Source: Parashewanella sp049608225
Lineage (GTDB): Bacteria > Pseudomonadota > Gammaproteobacteria > Enterobacterales > Shewanellaceae
Length of the DNA stretch: 61,402 nucleotides
NCBI GenBank assembly: GCA_049608225.1
Contig: JBMYXI010000011.1
Coordinates: 1-61,402 of the forward strand
Reading direction: 5' to 3'
A program made the translations under genes and the position numbers. The notes beneath the pieces were generated by a model. The model was not told where the DNA came from. It worked only from the letters and a program-made list of their open reading frames with translations, and ran no database searches. This document shows, piece by piece, positions 8,865 through 17,958 of this stretch; within the stretch, counting starts at the first letter, position 1, and each line of letters opens with the position of its first letter.

Positions 8865-9637
8865 CAACTTTTTCTCGCTCGAATTTGTACAATATGATAA
8901 GTAAGCGGTATGCCTTTGTCTGTCATTAACTTTTCTGTTTCAGTTAGCAAATTCAACCAATCTTTGCGTCCGCGTAACGTTAATTGAGACGGTAAGCCAT
9001 TAGATGCAGTTGAGGCACCTACCCCCTTAATGGAATACAGTAACGTTTTTAAGTCGCTAAAATAAACCGTCATCTCTGACGACGTCGCCTCTAACACATC
9101 CCAACTGCCATTCAAAAAGGCTTTTTTATACTGTGAGAAGCTACGAAATTGATTGACCATAAAGCCCAAATTCGACAATTGAGGCAAACTATTTTCTGCA
9201 ACCAAACTCACATGCATAGCGCCATTTTTCTGCAATACACGCGCTGATTCCGCTATTGCTGAATCAAAATCACCGCACCACTGCAAAGCCAAATTTGAAA
9301 CAATGGTTCCGATACTATTGGTCAATAAAGGCAAGGCATGAGCATCTGCATTTATGGCATGATACCTTGAATACTGTTTACTCAGTTGCTGTAACATACC
9401 AAGTGCAATATCGACACAAAATACATTGCCTTGCTCGACAGCTAACTCTGTTCCCGGCCCCGCACCAAGATCAAGCACATTGCCTTTAAGTTCCACGCCT
9501 GTGAGCAACTGCCGACTGGTAATTTTTTGCACCTTGTTATGCTGTGTATAACGCGTTGCCGCAGATGAAAAACCTGACGCAACTGTGTCTATGTCTGAAA
9601 AATTACTCGTTTCGACATTCCACTTTTCAGCTAGCAT
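8864..9637 (-). CDS. bioC: Malonyl-ACP O-methyltransferase BioC
   Basis: SAM-dependent methyltransferase that starts the pimeloyl moiety of biotin by masking malonyl-ACP as its methyl ester. It has 257 residues, with the SAM-binding motif VLDLGAGPGTE near residue 55 and SNLALQWCGD, typical of BioC. It overlaps the end of bioF by 7 bases and couples to bioD. A demethylating esterase (BioH or equivalent) is required to finish the chain and is not in this window. Confidence 0.93.
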   Translation of the reverse strand: MLAEKWNVETSNFSDIDTVASGFSSAATRYTQHNKVQKITSRQLLTGVELKGNVLDLGAGPGTELAVEQGNVFCVDIALGMLQQLSKQYSRYHAINADAHALPLLTNSIGTIVSNLALQWCGDFDSAIAESARVLQKNGAMHVSLVAENSLPQLSNLGFMVNQFRSFSQYKKAFLNGSWDVLEATSSEMTVYFSDLKTLLYSIKGVGASTASNGLPSQLTLRGRKDWLNLLTETEKLMTDKGIPLTYHIVQIRARKS

Positions 9638-10830
9638 AACGTCACCTTGGTCGTTGTTGATGCTTTTAAGCTGTTAGCCAATAAATTTAAACAAGCATCT
9701 ATCTGTGCTTTTGTGTGTATGGCAGTTAATGTAATTCTCAATCGGTCAGTCCCTTTTGGTACAGTCGGAACTCGAATAGCTGCAACTAAAATGCCTTGCT
9801 CACGCATTCGCTCAGCAATAATCATTACTTTGTCAGAACAACCGACAACAATCGCTTGAATCGCCGTTGTCGATGGCATCATAGCTAAGCCCAGCTCATA
9901 AGCACGCTTCTGAAAGTAATCAATATTATGCTGCAGTTGCGCATTTAACTGCTTATTGGCGAGCACATGCTGACTTGCTGCTAACGCAAGCGCAGCATTG
10001 GCTGGCGACAATGCCGTTGAATAAATGTAGTCTCGACAATGACTCACCACATAGTTGATGATTTTTTTACTGGCAAGAATTGCGGCACCTTGGCAACCCA
10101 GCGCTTTACCAAAGGTGATGATTAAAATATCAATAGCAACCGTTTGTCCTGTTGAAGTCATCACCCCTTTAGCACCGATACCAGCACCAATCACGCCAAA
10201 GCCATGGGCATCATCAACAATAAATAACGCGTCATTATCATGAGTGGCAGCGGAAAGTTCTGCGAGTGGTGCTATGTCACCGTCCATGCTAAACACGCTT
10301 TCAGTGATCAAGGCAGAAACAGGATGTTTACTCAACTGTTTAGTCGCATGTTCAAGGTTATTATGAGAAAACCTTTTTAGTTTCGCACCCGAATGACTAA
10401 CACCATCAATGATCGATGCATGAATAAGCTTATCAGTCAGTACGATATCTGAACTATCGAATAACGCCGTCATTAAGCCGTGATTCGCACCAAAACCAGA
10501 GCTAAACAATGCCGCAGCTTCAAAACCCGTTAGCTCGCATAAATGCTGTTCGAGCTGTTGATGCGCCTCGCTGTAACCTGTAACCAGTGGTGAAGCACCG
10601 CTACCAACACCATATTTTAATGCGGCTTGGTAAAGAGCCTCAGCTAATGCAGGCTCATGAGTCAGTCCTAAATAATCATTGCTACTAAAGTTAACGAGCA
10701 TTTGATCATCAAAGCTGACATTACTGGCTTCAGTATCCGCCCGAGAGATAACTCGGCGTTGCCTAAGTAGCGCTTTCTCTCGCTTCAACTGCATGACCGC
10801 ATCAATTTTTTTCTCAAGGCGTTTGTTCAT
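9631..10830 (-). CDS. bioF: 8-amino-7-oxononanoate synthase
   Basis: PLP enzyme that condenses pimeloyl-ACP with alanine to give 8-amino-7-oxononanoate. It has 399 residues, a little longer than the E. coli protein because of an N-terminal basic extension. The PLP lysine lies in ITFGKALGCQGA, and the fold-type I aspartate/histidine in IVDDAHGFGVIG. It starts 8 bases after the bioB stop in the bioBFCD operon. Confidence 0.96.
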   Translation of the reverse strand: MNKRLEKKIDAVMQLKREKALLRQRRVISRADTEASNVSFDDQMLVNFSSNDYLGLTHEPALAEALYQAALKYGVGSGASPLVTGYSEAHQQLEQHLCELTGFEAAALFSSGFGANHGLMTALFDSSDIVLTDKLIHASIIDGVSHSGAKLKRFSHNNLEHATKQLSKHPVSALITESVFSMDGDIAPLAELSAATHDNDALFIVDDAHGFGVIGAGIGAKGVMTSTGQTVAIDILIITFGKALGCQGAAILASKKIINYVVSHCRDYIYSTALSPANAALALAASQHVLANKQLNAQLQHNIDYFQKRAYELGLAMMPSTTAIQAIVVGCSDKVMIIAERMREQGILVAAIRVPTVPKGTDRLRITLTAIHTKAQIDACLNLLANSLKASTTTKVTLC

Positions 10831-10838
10831 AAGTGAAC

Positions 10839-11903
10839 TTACAGTGCTGCAGCATCAAAAAATTGATTATGTGACTTGTCATGCAAGGCCGAAGCTTTGC
10901 CAATGACTTCAGCTTCACTTTGTTGTTCATTTTCAAGGTTCGCTACACGCCCTGCTTCAGGGCGAATACCAAGACGCTTAAATAGTTGCACATCATGGTT
11001 TTCTTCAGGATTTGCAGTTGTCAGTAATTTACAACCATAGAAAATCGAGTTAGCACCAGCAAAAAAGCACATTGCTTGCAATTCATCTGTCATTTTTTCA
11101 CGACCCGCAGAAAGACGAACATGAGAAAACGGCATCATAATACGAGCAACCGCAATAGTGCGTACAAATTCAAAGGGATCGAGATCGTCGAGATTTTCAA
11201 AGGGCGTACCAGCGACCTTAACAAGCATGTTGATAGGCACAGACTCTGGCTGTTTTGGCATATTAGCCAGCTGCTGCAATAGCCCTGCTCTGTCTTTTGC
11301 TTCTTCACCCATACCCACAATTCCACCAGAACACACTTTCATGCCTGCTGAGCGCACGTTATCTAAGGTATCTAAACGATTCTGATAAGTGCGTGTGGTG
11401 ATCACATCACCATAATATTCTGGTGAGGTATCTAAATTATGGTTGTAATAATCCAGCCCAGCTTCTGCTAGCTCATTAGCCTGATGCGCATCCAGCATGC
11501 CCAGTGTCATACAGGTTTCCATGCCCATGGCTTTCACTTCTTTCACCATTTCTTTAAGGTACGGCATATCTCTTTCTTTTGGATTACGCCAAGCAGCGCC
11601 CATACAGAATCGACTTGCACCCGCAGCTTTAGCACTTTTTGCTTCAGTCAGAACGGTTTCCATTGCCAATAAACGTTCTTTTTCAAGGCCAGTATCGTAA
11701 CGGGCACTTTGCGGGCAATACTTACAATCTTCAGGGCAAGCGCCCGTTTTAATTGAAAGTAAGCGACTGCATTGCACTTCGTTCGGATCAAACACTTGTC
11801 GATGAATGGTTTGCGCTTGAAACAATAAGTCGTTCATCGGCAAAGCAAACAAAGCTTCGATTTCTTCGCGTTTCCAATCGTTACGACTTTGTGGCTGAGG
11901 CAT
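10839..11903 (-). CDS. bioB: Biotin synthase
   Basis: Radical SAM enzyme that inserts sulfur into dethiobiotin. It has 354 residues. The radical SAM cysteines are Cys56, Cys60 and Cys63 in ACPEDCKYCPQ, and the YNHNLDTS motif and the [2Fe-2S] cysteines (CMTLGM, CSGGIVGMGE) are visible. It is the first gene of the leftward bioBFCD operon and is divergent from bioA across 99 bases that must hold both promoters. I do not find a canonical BirA operator there. Confidence 0.97.
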   Translation of the reverse strand: MPQPQSRNDWKREEIEALFALPMNDLLFQAQTIHRQVFDPNEVQCSRLLSIKTGACPEDCKYCPQSARYDTGLEKERLLAMETVLTEAKSAKAAGASRFCMGAAWRNPKERDMPYLKEMVKEVKAMGMETCMTLGMLDAHQANELAEAGLDYYNHNLDTSPEYYGDVITTRTYQNRLDTLDNVRSAGMKVCSGGIVGMGEEAKDRAGLLQQLANMPKQPESVPINMLVKVAGTPFENLDDLDPFEFVRTIAVARIMMPFSHVRLSAGREKMTDELQAMCFFAGANSIFYGCKLLTTANPEENHDVQLFKRLGIRPEAGRVANLENEQQSEAEVIGKASALHDKSHNQFFDAAAL

Positions 11904-12002
11904 AAGTTATCTCTTTTCTTTCATTGATATGTTGGCTAGGATAGCCATCAAGCCGAAGCTGTCAACGCCAACCAGTCAAACCAATTTACTAACGGTTAAA
12001 TT

Positions 12003-13376
12003 ATGAACAAAGATAAGCAGTCAACCGATCACTCAACATCTCGTTCAAGTGAGTGGGATTTTGAATTCGATCGTAACCACATTTGGCATCCATATACCTC
12101 GATGACGCAACAATTTCCTGTCGTTGGCGTTCAATCTGCCGACGCTTGTGAACTGACATTAAATGATGGCACCAAACTTATCGATGGTCTCAGTTCTTGG
12201 TGGGCCTGCGTTCATGGCTATAATCATCCAGCGATAATTGAAGCAATGCAGCAGCAACTGCAAACACTCAGCCATGTGATGTTTGGTGGCATTACTCACC
12301 AGCCTGCTATCAATGTTTCTAAACGCTTAGTTGATATGACATGCCCTTCACTCACTAAGGTGTTTTTGGCTGATTCTGGTTCAATTGCTGTTGAAGTCGC
12401 GTTGAAAATGGCTTTGCAATTCTGGCAAGGTTCAACACTGCTAGACAAAGCTAAAAAACAAAAAATCATGACAGTAAAGCACGGCTATCATGGTGACACC
12501 TTTGCCGCCATGAGTGTTTGCGATCCTGATAATGGTATGCATACCATGTTTGGCGACGCCGTCACTCAACAAGTATTCATCAATGCACCGACATCCGCGT
12601 TCGGAGAACAACTCAGCCAACAAGACAAACAAACGTTAAGGACTGCATTCGAACGACATCACCGATCTCTCGCCGCAATGATCATCGAACCAATATTGCA
12701 AGGCGCTGGCGGCATGTTCACTTATAGTTCTGAATATTTACATGAAGTTCGTAAACTGTGTGATGAATTCGATGTGCTCTTGATTGTCGATGAAATTGCC
12801 ACCGGTTTTGGTCGCACCGGCAAACTATTCGCCTATGAGCACGCACAAATTGAGCCTGATTTACTGTGTGTCGGTAAAGCGCTCACGGGGGGATATATCT
12901 CTTTAGCGGCAACCCTATGCAGTGACAAGGTTGCAGAAGGGATCAGCCATTCGCCTAGTGGGGTTTTCATGCACGGCCCGACTTTTATGGGCAACCCATT
13001 GGCCTGCGCAGCGGCGGATGCCAGTTTATCGCTGATCCAAGCCAACAATTGGCAACAACAAGTTACCAACATTGAGCAACAACTCATGCGTGAGTTAGCT
13101 GGTGTAGAGCAATTATCTGCGGTGAAGCAAGTCAGAATACTTGGCGCAATGGGAGTCATCGAAATGAACTTCCCCTTAAATGCGGCACAGCTACAGCCTT
13201 TATTTATTAAACACGGTGTTTGGCTGCGAGTATTTGGTAACGTAATTTATACTATGCCGCCTTATATCATCAGCTCTAAGCAACTTTCTCAAATTACCCA
13301 TGCGATGAAGGCAGTAACGCAAACTCTGAGCGATAATCCACTCTCTGAGGGACAAGGGTTCATTAGTCACGGTTAA
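12003..13376 (+). CDS. bioA: Adenosylmethionine-8-amino-7-oxononanoate aminotransferase
   Basis: PLP aminotransferase that makes 7,8-diaminopelargonate, using SAM as amino donor. It has 457 residues, with HIWHPYTSM and DGLSSWWACVHGYNHP near the N-terminus, the aspartate region LIVDEIATGFGRTG, and the PLP lysine in LCVGKALTGGY. It has an N-terminal extension of about 20 Ser/Thr/Asp-rich residues compared with E. coli. The ATG has no clear Shine-Dalgarno sequence. It is divergent from bioB and convergent with cobB. Confidence 0.96.
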   Translation: MNKDKQSTDHSTSRSSEWDFEFDRNHIWHPYTSMTQQFPVVGVQSADACELTLNDGTKLIDGLSSWWACVHGYNHPAIIEAMQQQLQTLSHVMFGGITHQPAINVSKRLVDMTCPSLTKVFLADSGSIAVEVALKMALQFWQGSTLLDKAKKQKIMTVKHGYHGDTFAAMSVCDPDNGMHTMFGDAVTQQVFINAPTSAFGEQLSQQDKQTLRTAFERHHRSLAAMIIEPILQGAGGMFTYSSEYLHEVRKLCDEFDVLLIVDEIATGFGRTGKLFAYEHAQIEPDLLCVGKALTGGYISLAATLCSDKVAEGISHSPSGVFMHGPTFMGNPLACAAADASLSLIQANNWQQQVTNIEQQLMRELAGVEQLSAVKQVRILGAMGVIEMNFPLNAAQLQPLFIKHGVWLRVFGNVIYTMPPYIISSKQLSQITHAMKAVTQTLSDNPLSEGQGFISHG

Positions 13377-13406
13377 TAACAAGCGCGGCTTAACTTGTTA
13401 AGCTGC

Positions 13407-14150
13407 CTAAGCAATCTCGTTAGTCTCGAGCTGTTCACCTGCCAAAATTTGCTCAACCAATCTCGGTAATGTTTGTGTGGCACAGCCTTGGTATTGAAAA
13501 TCAAAAGGTTCAGCAAAGCTGCTTTCAAGATTAACATCAATCGTGCTTGCATTGAATGACTTAGCTAAACGCACAAACCCAGCAGCAGGGTAAACTGTGC
13601 CTGATGTTCCCACTGAAATAAACAGATCACACTCTGTTATTGCGCGCTCAATTTGCCCCATACCAATTGGCATTTCACCAAACCAAACAATATTAGGCCG
13701 TAACCGTTGCGGTTGCTCACAACATGGACATCGAGTAGAAACACTGAAGTCTTCATACATATGATAACTGTTCATGGTCACAGGGCAGCGCCCTTTTGTG
13801 AGCTCCCCATGCATATGCAGTACTTGCTTACTGCCCGCCCGTTCATGAAGATCATCAACATTTTGAGTGATAACAAATAATCGACCTTTATGAGCTTGCT
13901 CAAGTCGAGCTAATGCCTTATGAGCAGCATTGGGTTGAGTGGTCGCTAATTGCAATTGCGCCCTACGTTGATTATAAAAAGCATCAACTAAATCAGGATT
14001 ACGTTGATAGCCTTCAGGCGTCGCAACGTCCTCAATTGGATGCTGCTCCCATAGCCCATCTTGTGCCCGAAATGTTTTGATACCAGACGCAGCTGAAATT
14101 CCTGCGCCCGTCAACACGACAATATTGGCATTAGTAAAATCTTTTGCCAT
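13407..14150 (-). CDS. cobB: NAD-dependent protein deacylase (sirtuin, CobB type)
   Basis: NAD-dependent lysine deacetylase/desuccinylase of 247 residues. It carries GAGISAASGI (15-24), TQNVDDLHERAG (95-106), the catalytic His114 in LHMHGEL, and CPCC as part of the zinc site. Tyr59 and Arg62 (FYNQRR) match the Y-x-x-R pair that lets class III sirtuins remove succinyl and other acidic acyl groups. There is no long N-terminal extension. It is monocistronic and divergent from fur. Confidence 0.93.
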   Translation of the reverse strand: MAKDFTNANIVVLTGAGISAASGIKTFRAQDGLWEQHPIEDVATPEGYQRNPDLVDAFYNQRRAQLQLATTQPNAAHKALARLEQAHKGRLFVITQNVDDLHERAGSKQVLHMHGELTKGRCPVTMNSYHMYEDFSVSTRCPCCEQPQRLRPNIVWFGEMPIGMGQIERAITECDLFISVGTSGTVYPAAGFVRLAKSFNASTIDVNLESSFAEPFDFQYQGCATQTLPRLVEQILAGEQLETNEIA

Positions 14151-14378
14151 TGTTCCCTATCCTTTTAAACATTCAAAAGTCATCGAGAAAATCAAATATC
14201 CTTATTTTTAATAAGCTTATCTCGATGGATTAATATCCAAATTACCAGCAACTGTTAAAAAAACAACTCTTTTATTGATCTATGTCGTGTTAAAGGTTTA
14301 AGTTTTCAAAATTGTCTTTATAATAAATTTTAAATATAAATAGAGGAACCGCTAGGTTCTGCAATCAAGAGAAAAGAG

Positions 14379-14807
14379 ATGACAGACGGAAATCAAGCAC
14401 TGAAAAAAGCCGGCCTTAAAGTCACATTACCACGAGTAAAAATCCTAGAATTGATGCAGGAACCTCAAAACCAGCACATCAGTGCAGAGGAACTCTATAA
14501 ACGCTTGTTAGAAATTGGTGAAGAAATTGGCTTAGCGACCGTTTATCGTGTCCTCAACCAATTTGATGATGCAGGCATTGTTACTCGTCATCATTTCGAA
14601 ACAGGCAAAGCAGTTTTTGAACTGTCAAGCCAGCATCATCATGATCATTTGGTTTGTTTATCTTGTGGCAAAGTTATCGAGTTTTCAGACGATGTGATTG
14701 AGAATCGTCAAATTGAAATTGCTGAGAAGCACAATATTAAGCTGACCAATCACAGTTTATATCTTTATGGTCATTGCACCAATGAAGAATGTGACCACAA
14801 CGACTAA
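14379..14807 (+). CDS. fur: Ferric uptake regulator Fur
   Basis: Iron-responsive repressor of 142 residues. The winged-helix domain (ATVYRVLNQFDDAGIV) is followed by the metal-binding dimerisation domain with HHHDH and two Cys pairs (Cys93/Cys96, Cys133/Cys138). The length and motifs match true Fur rather than Zur or PerR. The ATG follows AAGAGA. The upstream 228 bases contain a TATAAT-type -10 near 14320 with a poor -35. A strong terminator follows. Confidence 0.95.
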   Translation: MTDGNQALKKAGLKVTLPRVKILELMQEPQNQHISAEELYKRLLEIGEEIGLATVYRVLNQFDDAGIVTRHHFETGKAVFELSSQHHHDHLVCLSCGKVIEFSDDVIENRQIEIAEKHNIKLTNHSLYLYGHCTNEECDHND

Positions 14808-14830
14808 CATCATTGTTTGTTCTCGTTAAT

Positions 14831-14857
14831 AAAAAACCTAGCTGAGCTAGGTTTTTT
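14831..14857. terminator. Bidirectional terminator after fur
   Basis: AAAAAACCTAGC-TGA-GCTAGGTTTTTT is a 12-base perfect stem with A and T runs, so it can terminate fur on the plus strand and the orphan pair on the minus strand. Confidence 0.93.
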
Positions 14858-14913
14858 ATTGTCAATTGCGTAACATTTTAAGGTGTGGACTTTGATAAAC
14901 CTATTCTTGCTTA

Positions 14914-15507
14914 TTATGTTTTGTTGCACCTCGATGAAAAAGACAGTGAGTTGTAATAGACTTTACTTACGTAATAAAGCTTACATTTTTCACCATTTTT
15001 ATTAAATTCAAAGAATTGCCCCACATCAAGCTGCTTCTTCTCATTATAAAAAGTTAGGTAGGCTGTCGACCCTATTATACTAACAAGACCGAATGAGTTT
15101 CCCTCTCCACCTAGATGAATTGATTCTCCTGTTCTCAGCCTGAAATCAAACTTTTCACCGGTAAATTTCAATATCTTAGTATTAAGTGCTGAAATATCTT
15201 TTGCTTGTTCTTTGAGATTTTTTCCTAGTGAAGCCTTTTCACTTTCTAATTTTTCTACGTAACTTCGCAAGTTCTTTACTTCAGATTTCAATTTATCATT
15301 ATCGGTAAGATTTGTGAGGCGAAGATCAACTGATTTCGCTGCCTTTTGTAGAGCTTCAACAGTCGGTTTCAATGGCATCTTATTAACTTGTTCATAGCTA
15401 GCGATTTGTTGTTTGAGATAATCAATTTGTTCTCCGCGAATGTACCACGAACAAGCACCTACAGCACTTGCAATTGTCACAACTGCTACAGTTTCAGTTC
15501 GCCCCAA
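14914..15507 (-). CDS. Membrane-anchored coiled-coil protein, unknown function
   Basis: Unrecognised protein of 197 residues. An N-terminal hydrophobic segment (residues 6-24) acts as an anchor or signal. A long helical coiled-coil region covers about residues 25-110 (DKLKSEVKNLRSYVEKLESE), and a C-terminal beta-rich domain follows (about 115-197) with a few aromatics and two cysteines. The start is TTG at 15507; no ATG lies nearby. It overlaps the upstream small gene by 22 bases, so the two are translated together. The A+T-rich composition and lack of recognised relatives suggest a recently acquired pair. Confidence 0.6.
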   Translation of the reverse strand: MGRTETVAVVTIASAVGACSWYIRGEQIDYLKQQIASYEQVNKMPLKPTVEALQKAAKSVDLRLTNLTDNDKLKSEVKNLRSYVEKLESEKASLGKNLKEQAKDISALNTKILKFTGEKFDFRLRTGESIHLGGEGNSFGLVSIIGSTAYLTFYNEKKQLDVGQFFEFNKNGEKCKLYYVSKVYYNSLSFSSRCNKT

Positions 15508-15683
15508 GTTTTCTCACAATAATCAGGATGTGTTGTGCCAACAACCTTGGAAAGGTTTACACTACCAATATAGGATGCCCCTACTTTTATTTTTTGCACA
15601 TTCAACTCACTTAAAAGATCTGTAGAAAACGGTAAATCTTCTAAGTTGATATCTTCTATCAGAGTATTAAATTTAATAGTCAC
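15486..15683 (-). CDS. Small orphan protein, unknown function
   Basis: Open frame from 15734. The best start is GTG at 15683, which has AAGG 6-7 bases upstream and gives 65 residues. No ATG fits this site. The C-terminal part (KVVGTTHPDYCEKTWGEL) looks conserved in character, with a TTHPDY-x-KTW pattern, but I cannot name the family. It overlaps the start of the membrane coiled-coil gene by 22 bases, implying coupled translation. The function of the pair is unknown; a surface or defence role is speculation. Confidence 0.5.
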   Translation of the reverse strand: MTIKFNTLIEDINLEDLPFSTDLLSELNVQKIKVGASYIGSVNLSKVVGTTHPDYCEKTWGELKL

Positions 15684-15850
15684 ACGACACCTTAAGAAAA
15701 CATTTAATTTTAATACTGCGCATCTCATTTTCACTCTAAATATTTAAGGAATGAAGCCATACACAACATGTTGTTTTGTAAAGAAAAAGTAATGTTAACT
15801 TGGTTTCCTTTCTCTGGCAAAACAAGAATACGCACTTGGTCAATTCAATA

Positions 15851-16762
15851 TCATAACAACCACATCAACCAAAAGGTGAAGCTCAATAATGACAAGATGG
15901 TGGAAAGCACCACAGTACTTGCTACCGCGTCTTTCATCGTTTCTAACTGGCAGGCAACCAAATAGGCATTCACACCCGCAGGCGACGCAGCCAGCAATAC
16001 CAGCAAGGTTTGCTGTTCTTTGGGTATTAACCAGACATATTCGGTAAACGCTAACACCAGCAAAGGTAACAGAATTAATTTAATCGTACTTAGCACCAAA
16101 GCCAGCTTCCAGTTTTCTCCCACTTTAAGATGACACAAGCTTGCACCGAGTATGAAAAGTGCTCCTCCGATACCGGGCTCACCCAATAATGTTAACCCAG
16201 CATTTAAATCTTTCGGCAATGAAAAGCCAGCGAGATTAATCAGTAACCCCAATGAAATGCTTAACACCACAGGATTCAGTAGCACTGTTTTTAAAAAAGC
16301 GTTGACGTCGAATTTTTGCTTACCTTCGATACTCGCAAGAAAAATCGTTGCCGAAAATAAAAATAAACTATGAAACGCGATAACAATAAAAATTTGACTG
16401 AGCCATTGTTTACCCATCGCCGAAATAATGATCGGCAAACCAACCAATACAGTGTTTGAATAATTGCTGCCTAACGCTAAAACAGCGCTGTCTTTTAATG
16501 AGTTTTTGAAACGCAACAATAACAGCACACTAGAAAAATACACAATTGCAACGGGCACATAGAAGTTTAACAAAACGTGAATATCTACGACTTGCGATAA
16601 ATCGGCTTCAGCCATGTGAGAGAACAACAAGGCGGGAATACTGATATAGAATATGAATCGACTGACACCTGAGATTTGCTCTTGAGTGATAAATTGTCGA
16701 TAACTACACAAGTAGCCTAATGCGACCACGAAAAGTAATGGAAAAATAACAGAGAAGATCAT
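15851..16762 (-). CDS. AEC (auxin efflux carrier) family transporter
   Basis: Inner-membrane carrier of 303 residues with about ten hydrophobic segments in two five-helix repeats, each with the family's broken helix (SNYSNTVLVGLP in the first, ASPAGVNAYLVACQ in the second). Members export or exchange organic anions such as malate; the substrate here cannot be read. The ATG at 16762 is taken over the GTG three codons upstream because family members begin at the MIFSVIFP-type sequence. It lies 58 bases downstream of sohB, with a hairpin between them. Confidence 0.85.
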   Translation of the reverse strand: MIFSVIFPLLFVVALGYLCSYRQFITQEQISGVSRFIFYISIPALLFSHMAEADLSQVVDIHVLLNFYVPVAIVYFSSVLLLLRFKNSLKDSAVLALGSNYSNTVLVGLPIIISAMGKQWLSQIFIVIAFHSLFLFSATIFLASIEGKQKFDVNAFLKTVLLNPVVLSISLGLLINLAGFSLPKDLNAGLTLLGEPGIGGALFILGASLCHLKVGENWKLALVLSTIKLILLPLLVLAFTEYVWLIPKEQQTLLVLLAASPAGVNAYLVACQLETMKDAVASTVVLSTILSLLSFTFWLMWLL

Positions 16763-16781
16763 CAAGCTCACTTAATATTTA

Positions 16782-16803
16782 AGGCAAGATATCAACCTTG
16801 CCT
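16782..16803 (-). terminator. Weak hairpin between sohB and the AEC gene
   Basis: AGGCAAG pairs with CTTGCCT around an 8-base loop. On the minus strand it is followed only by TAAATATT, so it may attenuate rather than stop transcription. Confidence 0.35.
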
Positions 16804-16820
16804 ATAAACCTATACCGTTA

Positions 16821-17840
16821 TTATAGCGGTCGATTTTTTTCTGCTAATCGATTGATGATGGCATTTACTGACATGGAGGCACCATGAGCAAATTTATCGG
16901 CAAGCTTTTTCTTAATTTGATATTGGATCTTATAAACCTCACGCTCTTGTGCGCGTTTCATCAGCAAATCGTCACTGGTGGAGACTTCATCAATCAAGCC
17001 TAAATCAAGCGCTTGAACACCGTACCAATGTTCACCTGTAGCCACCTTTTGCAACGACATTTCGGGACGGTATTTACCCACAAACTCTTTAAAAAGTATG
17101 TGAGTTTCTTCAATTTCTTGTTTGAACTTATCACGTCCTTCTTCGGTATTTTCACCAAAAATCGTTAAGGTACGTTTAAAATCACCGGCAGTATGCTGCT
17201 CATAATCGATATCATGCTTTTTAAGTAACTTATTGAAGTTAGGTAACTGAGCAACAACACCAATTGAGCCAACAATGGCAAACGGCGCTGCATACACTTT
17301 ATTGGCAACACACGCCATCATATAACCACCACTTGCAGCAACCTTATCAACACAAACGGTAAGTGGAATACCCGCTTGGCGAATTCGATCTAATTGGCTG
17401 GCTGCAAGCCCATAGCCGTGTACCATGCCACCACCACTTTCAACACTAACAATAACTTCATCGTCTTTGTCTGCAATGGCTAATACTGCACTGACTTCTT
17501 CCCGTAACGATGAAACCTCATGAGCATCAATACTGCCTTTAAAGGTAATGTAAAAGCTTTTTGCTTTAGGTTTATCATCGTCTTTTGACTTTGACTGAGC
17601 TTTCTTCTCAGCCTTTAATGACTTTTCATAGGCTTTATACGCTTTTTTATCAAGCAACTCATGTTTTAGATCATGAACCAATTCTCTGAGTTGCTCAGAT
17701 AAATTGGTGACTTTTAGCTCACCTTTTTCATGCTTATGCTTAGATGAACTGGCAACAATAACGCCAACAACAGCAATAATTGCGACAACTAAGGTCACCG
17801 CTTTAGCGAGAAATAAACCATATTCGTACAGAAATTCCAA
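16821..17840 (-). CDS. sohB: Signal peptide peptidase-like protease SohB
   Basis: Inner-membrane serine protease of family S49 with the catalytic domain in the periplasm. It has 339 residues, an N-terminal membrane segment (9-30) and a charged coiled region (45-95). The predicted nucleophile is Ser170 in VAASGGYMMA and the general base Lys222 in FKRTLT. The start is TTG with AGGAG upstream; the N-terminus EFLYEYGLFLAK aligns with the start of E. coli SohB, which supports it. A bidirectional terminator lies upstream. Confidence 0.93.
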   Translation of the reverse strand: MEFLYEYGLFLAKAVTLVVAIIAVVGVIVASSSKHKHEKGELKVTNLSEQLRELVHDLKHELLDKKAYKAYEKSLKAEKKAQSKSKDDDKPKAKSFYITFKGSIDAHEVSSLREEVSAVLAIADKDDEVIVSVESGGGMVHGYGLAASQLDRIRQAGIPLTVCVDKVAASGGYMMACVANKVYAAPFAIVGSIGVVAQLPNFNKLLKKHDIDYEQHTAGDFKRTLTIFGENTEEGRDKFKQEIEETHILFKEFVGKYRPEMSLQKVATGEHWYGVQALDLGLIDEVSTSDDLLMKRAQEREVYKIQYQIKKKLADKFAHGASMSVNAIINRLAEKNRPL

Positions 17841-17893
17841 AAGTTACTCCTAGTTAACTATTTCTAAAATCATTCTAACCAGCTTTCTTACAT

Positions 17894-17922
17894 AAAAAAA
17901 CCCGATATTAAATCGGGTTTTT
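17894..17922. terminator. Bidirectional terminator
   Basis: AAAAAAACCCGAT and ATCGGGTTTTT flank a short loop. On the minus strand it follows the stop of the lipase gene by 37 bases and is its terminator, separating it from sohB. Confidence 0.92.
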
Positions 17923-17958
17923 AATTTGAATGTTATTTACTCTGAGCAATGAATATAA

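Noticed and set aside
11959..12001. Possible BirA operator TGTCAAC...GGTTAAAT
   Set aside because: Half-sites 27 bases apart and poorly symmetric; not reported as a site.
12833..13159. 108-residue minus-strand frame in bioA
   Set aside because: Shadow of bioA, with Cys/Ser-rich composition typical of antisense translation.
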